Positions 5,453 through 6,492 of a DNA stretch of 6,492 nt are shown one piece after another. The notes beneath the pieces are model-generated. The model was not told the origin of the DNA. It saw only the letters and a program-made list of their open reading frames with translations, and did not search any database. This stretch comes from Clostridia bacterium (lineage in GTDB: Bacteria > Bacillota > Clostridia > Oscillospirales > CAG-272), in assembly GCA_017466495.1 (NCBI GenBank), contig JAFTUB010000234.1, positions 1 to 6,492 of the forward strand, read 5' to 3'. The number at the start of each line of letters is the position of its first letter. The stretch's first letter is position 1. A program made the position numbers and the translations under genes.

Positions 5453-6492
5453 AACTCAATCTGTACACCAAAGCCATGTTCAGGACAGCCGCAGCCGCAT
5501 TGCTTTTGCTGGTGGGGCTGATGCCCATGGGCTGCAATGACCGCCCGGCAGAGGAGGAAAACACGCCGCCCCCTACCCCGGCCATCCATTTTGTGGAGAA
5601 CGGACAGACCCACTATGTGCTGGTGTCGGCCATGGGTGCCGAGGGCTATGATATGGCCGATCAATTCCGCGGCTATTTCGCCGCCGCCACCGGGATTACC
5701 CTGGAATACAAGGCAGATGCCCTGCTCCCCGCGGCGGAGGATGCCTGTGAGATCGTCATCGGTTCCACCGACCGCGACGGGCTGTTTGACGCCGACGTGG
5801 AGGGCATCGTCACCGATGGGTATCTGCTGCAGGTTGCGGGAAGCCGTCTGCTGATCTATGCCGATGATGAGGAAGGCTATGAAAAGGCCTTCGCCGCCTT
5901 CTTCCGGGAAGCCATGGGCATCGAGGATATCACACAGCTGCAGACCCCGGCGGATTCCGCGGTGTCTCTGCCCCGGGATTTTGTGCTTCGGGGTGAGCCC
6001 ACCTACATCATCGAGCAGAACAAGACCCGGTCGGGGTACAGCTACCGTGTCGAGGGCGGTGAAATTCGGGAGGACAACCGCTGTACCTTCAAGGAAACAC
6101 TCACTTACCACTTCGATACCCCGATTGCCACGACATTCAATGTTTACACCCTGCACTACACCTGCAGCGCCTATCTGCGGGGCGAGATCACCTACATTCA
6201 AAGCGGTGTGACCCATACCGAGGAATTCTTCCTCGAGCCGGGGGAGAAAGCGACCTTCCGTTCCTTCTGCGACGGCGCGGTGAAGGGAAAAACCGGCAGA
6301 ACCGTCTCTGCCCTGACCCTGACACCCCTGCAGAAGCAGACGGTGCGCTTTACCCTGTCCGATTTTACGGTGAGCTCCGAATCCCTGCCGGGAGAAGATG
6401 TGGTCTATATCTCGGACGGAAAATACCGTCTTGGGGTCAAGCTTTCCTGGGGCGGCGGCGTCTCTTATCTTGAGGATCTGCAGGACGGAGAC
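5449..6492 (+). CDS. Predicted lipoprotein with GH67N-like domain (3' partial)
   Basis: 348 residues are visible and the frame is still open at the window end. Residues 1-29 look like a lipoprotein signal: a basic start (K2, K8, R12), a hydrophobic core (14-27) and Cys29. The lipobox PMGC is not standard, because Pro sits at -3. An acidic, Pro-rich linker follows (30-45). Residues about 46-185 resemble the GH67N-like domain (IHFVENG 46-52, TGIT 81-84, EIVIGST 101-107), which is also present in the MBL gene at the window start. The later region (about 190-348) looks beta-rich, ending in a YRLGVKLSWGGGVSYL segment that recalls beta-sandwich carbohydrate-active proteins. The role is unknown; a surface glycan-related function is a guess from these domains. 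The start overlaps the YwaF-like gene's stop (ATGA). The missing C-terminus could carry a catalytic domain. Confidence 0.85.
   Translation, partial: MKLNLYTKAMFRTAAAALLLLVGLMPMGCNDRPAEEENTPPPTPAIHFVENGQTHYVLVSAMGAEGYDMADQFRGYFAAATGITLEYKADALLPAAEDACEIVIGSTDRDGLFDADVEGIVTDGYLLQVAGSRLLIYADDEEGYEKAFAAFFREAMGIEDITQLQTPADSAVSLPRDFVLRGEPTYIIEQNKTRSGYSYRVEGGEIREDNRCTFKETLTYHFDTPIATTFNVYTLHYTCSAYLRGEITYIQSGVTHTEEFFLEPGEKATFRSFCDGAVKGKTGRTVSALTLTPLQKQTVRFTLSDFTVSSESLPGEDVVYISDGKYRLGVKLSWGGGVSYLEDLQDGD

Noticed and set aside
5380..6216. Minus-strand open frame (278 codons)
   Set aside because: Shadow of the lipoprotein gene; no ribosome binding site or recognisable motif.

Overview
The window (about 6.5 kb) reads as chromosomal DNA of a moderately GC-rich Gram-positive anaerobe, most likely a clostridial gut-type bacterium (Oscillospiraceae/Eubacteriales-like). 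This is inferred from strong GGAGG ribosome binding sites, extended -10 promoters, intrinsic terminators, and gene families common in that group: XRE regulators with long helical tails, zinc-ribbon/TM2 proteins, DUF2752 and YwaF-like membrane proteins. No rRNA, tRNA, CRISPR array, transposase or phage gene is visible.

All seven genes lie on the + strand, in four transcription units. (1) Bases 1-1725 are the 3' part of a probably exported protein with a Pro/Ala/Thr repeat linker, a GH67N-like (alpha-glucuronidase N-terminal-like) domain, a middle domain I cannot name and a ComEC-like metallo-beta-lactamase (MBL) fold domain. A hairpin terminator closes the unit at 1734-1763. (2) After a gene-poor stretch, a near-consensus promoter (2009-2037) drives three small membrane-protein genes: zinc ribbon + DUF4234, DUF2752, and double zinc ribbon + TM2. 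The unit ends at a 16-bp-stem terminator (3361-3397). (3) An XRE-family regulator (3531-4604) has its own promoter and a perfect 14-bp palindrome near the predicted transcription start, a likely operator. (4) A YwaF/TMEM164-like integral membrane protein (4691-5452) is coupled by an ATGA overlap to a predicted lipoprotein (5449 to the window end). The lipoprotein also starts with a GH67N-like domain and is cut by the window edge.

The most interesting points are the compact cysteine-rich membrane operon, which has its own promoter and terminator and no known function; the recurrence of the GH67N-like domain in two otherwise different surface proteins about 3.7 kb apart; and the palindrome at the regulator's promoter. 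No single feature proves a new system. The three-gene operon is the best candidate for an undescribed functional unit.
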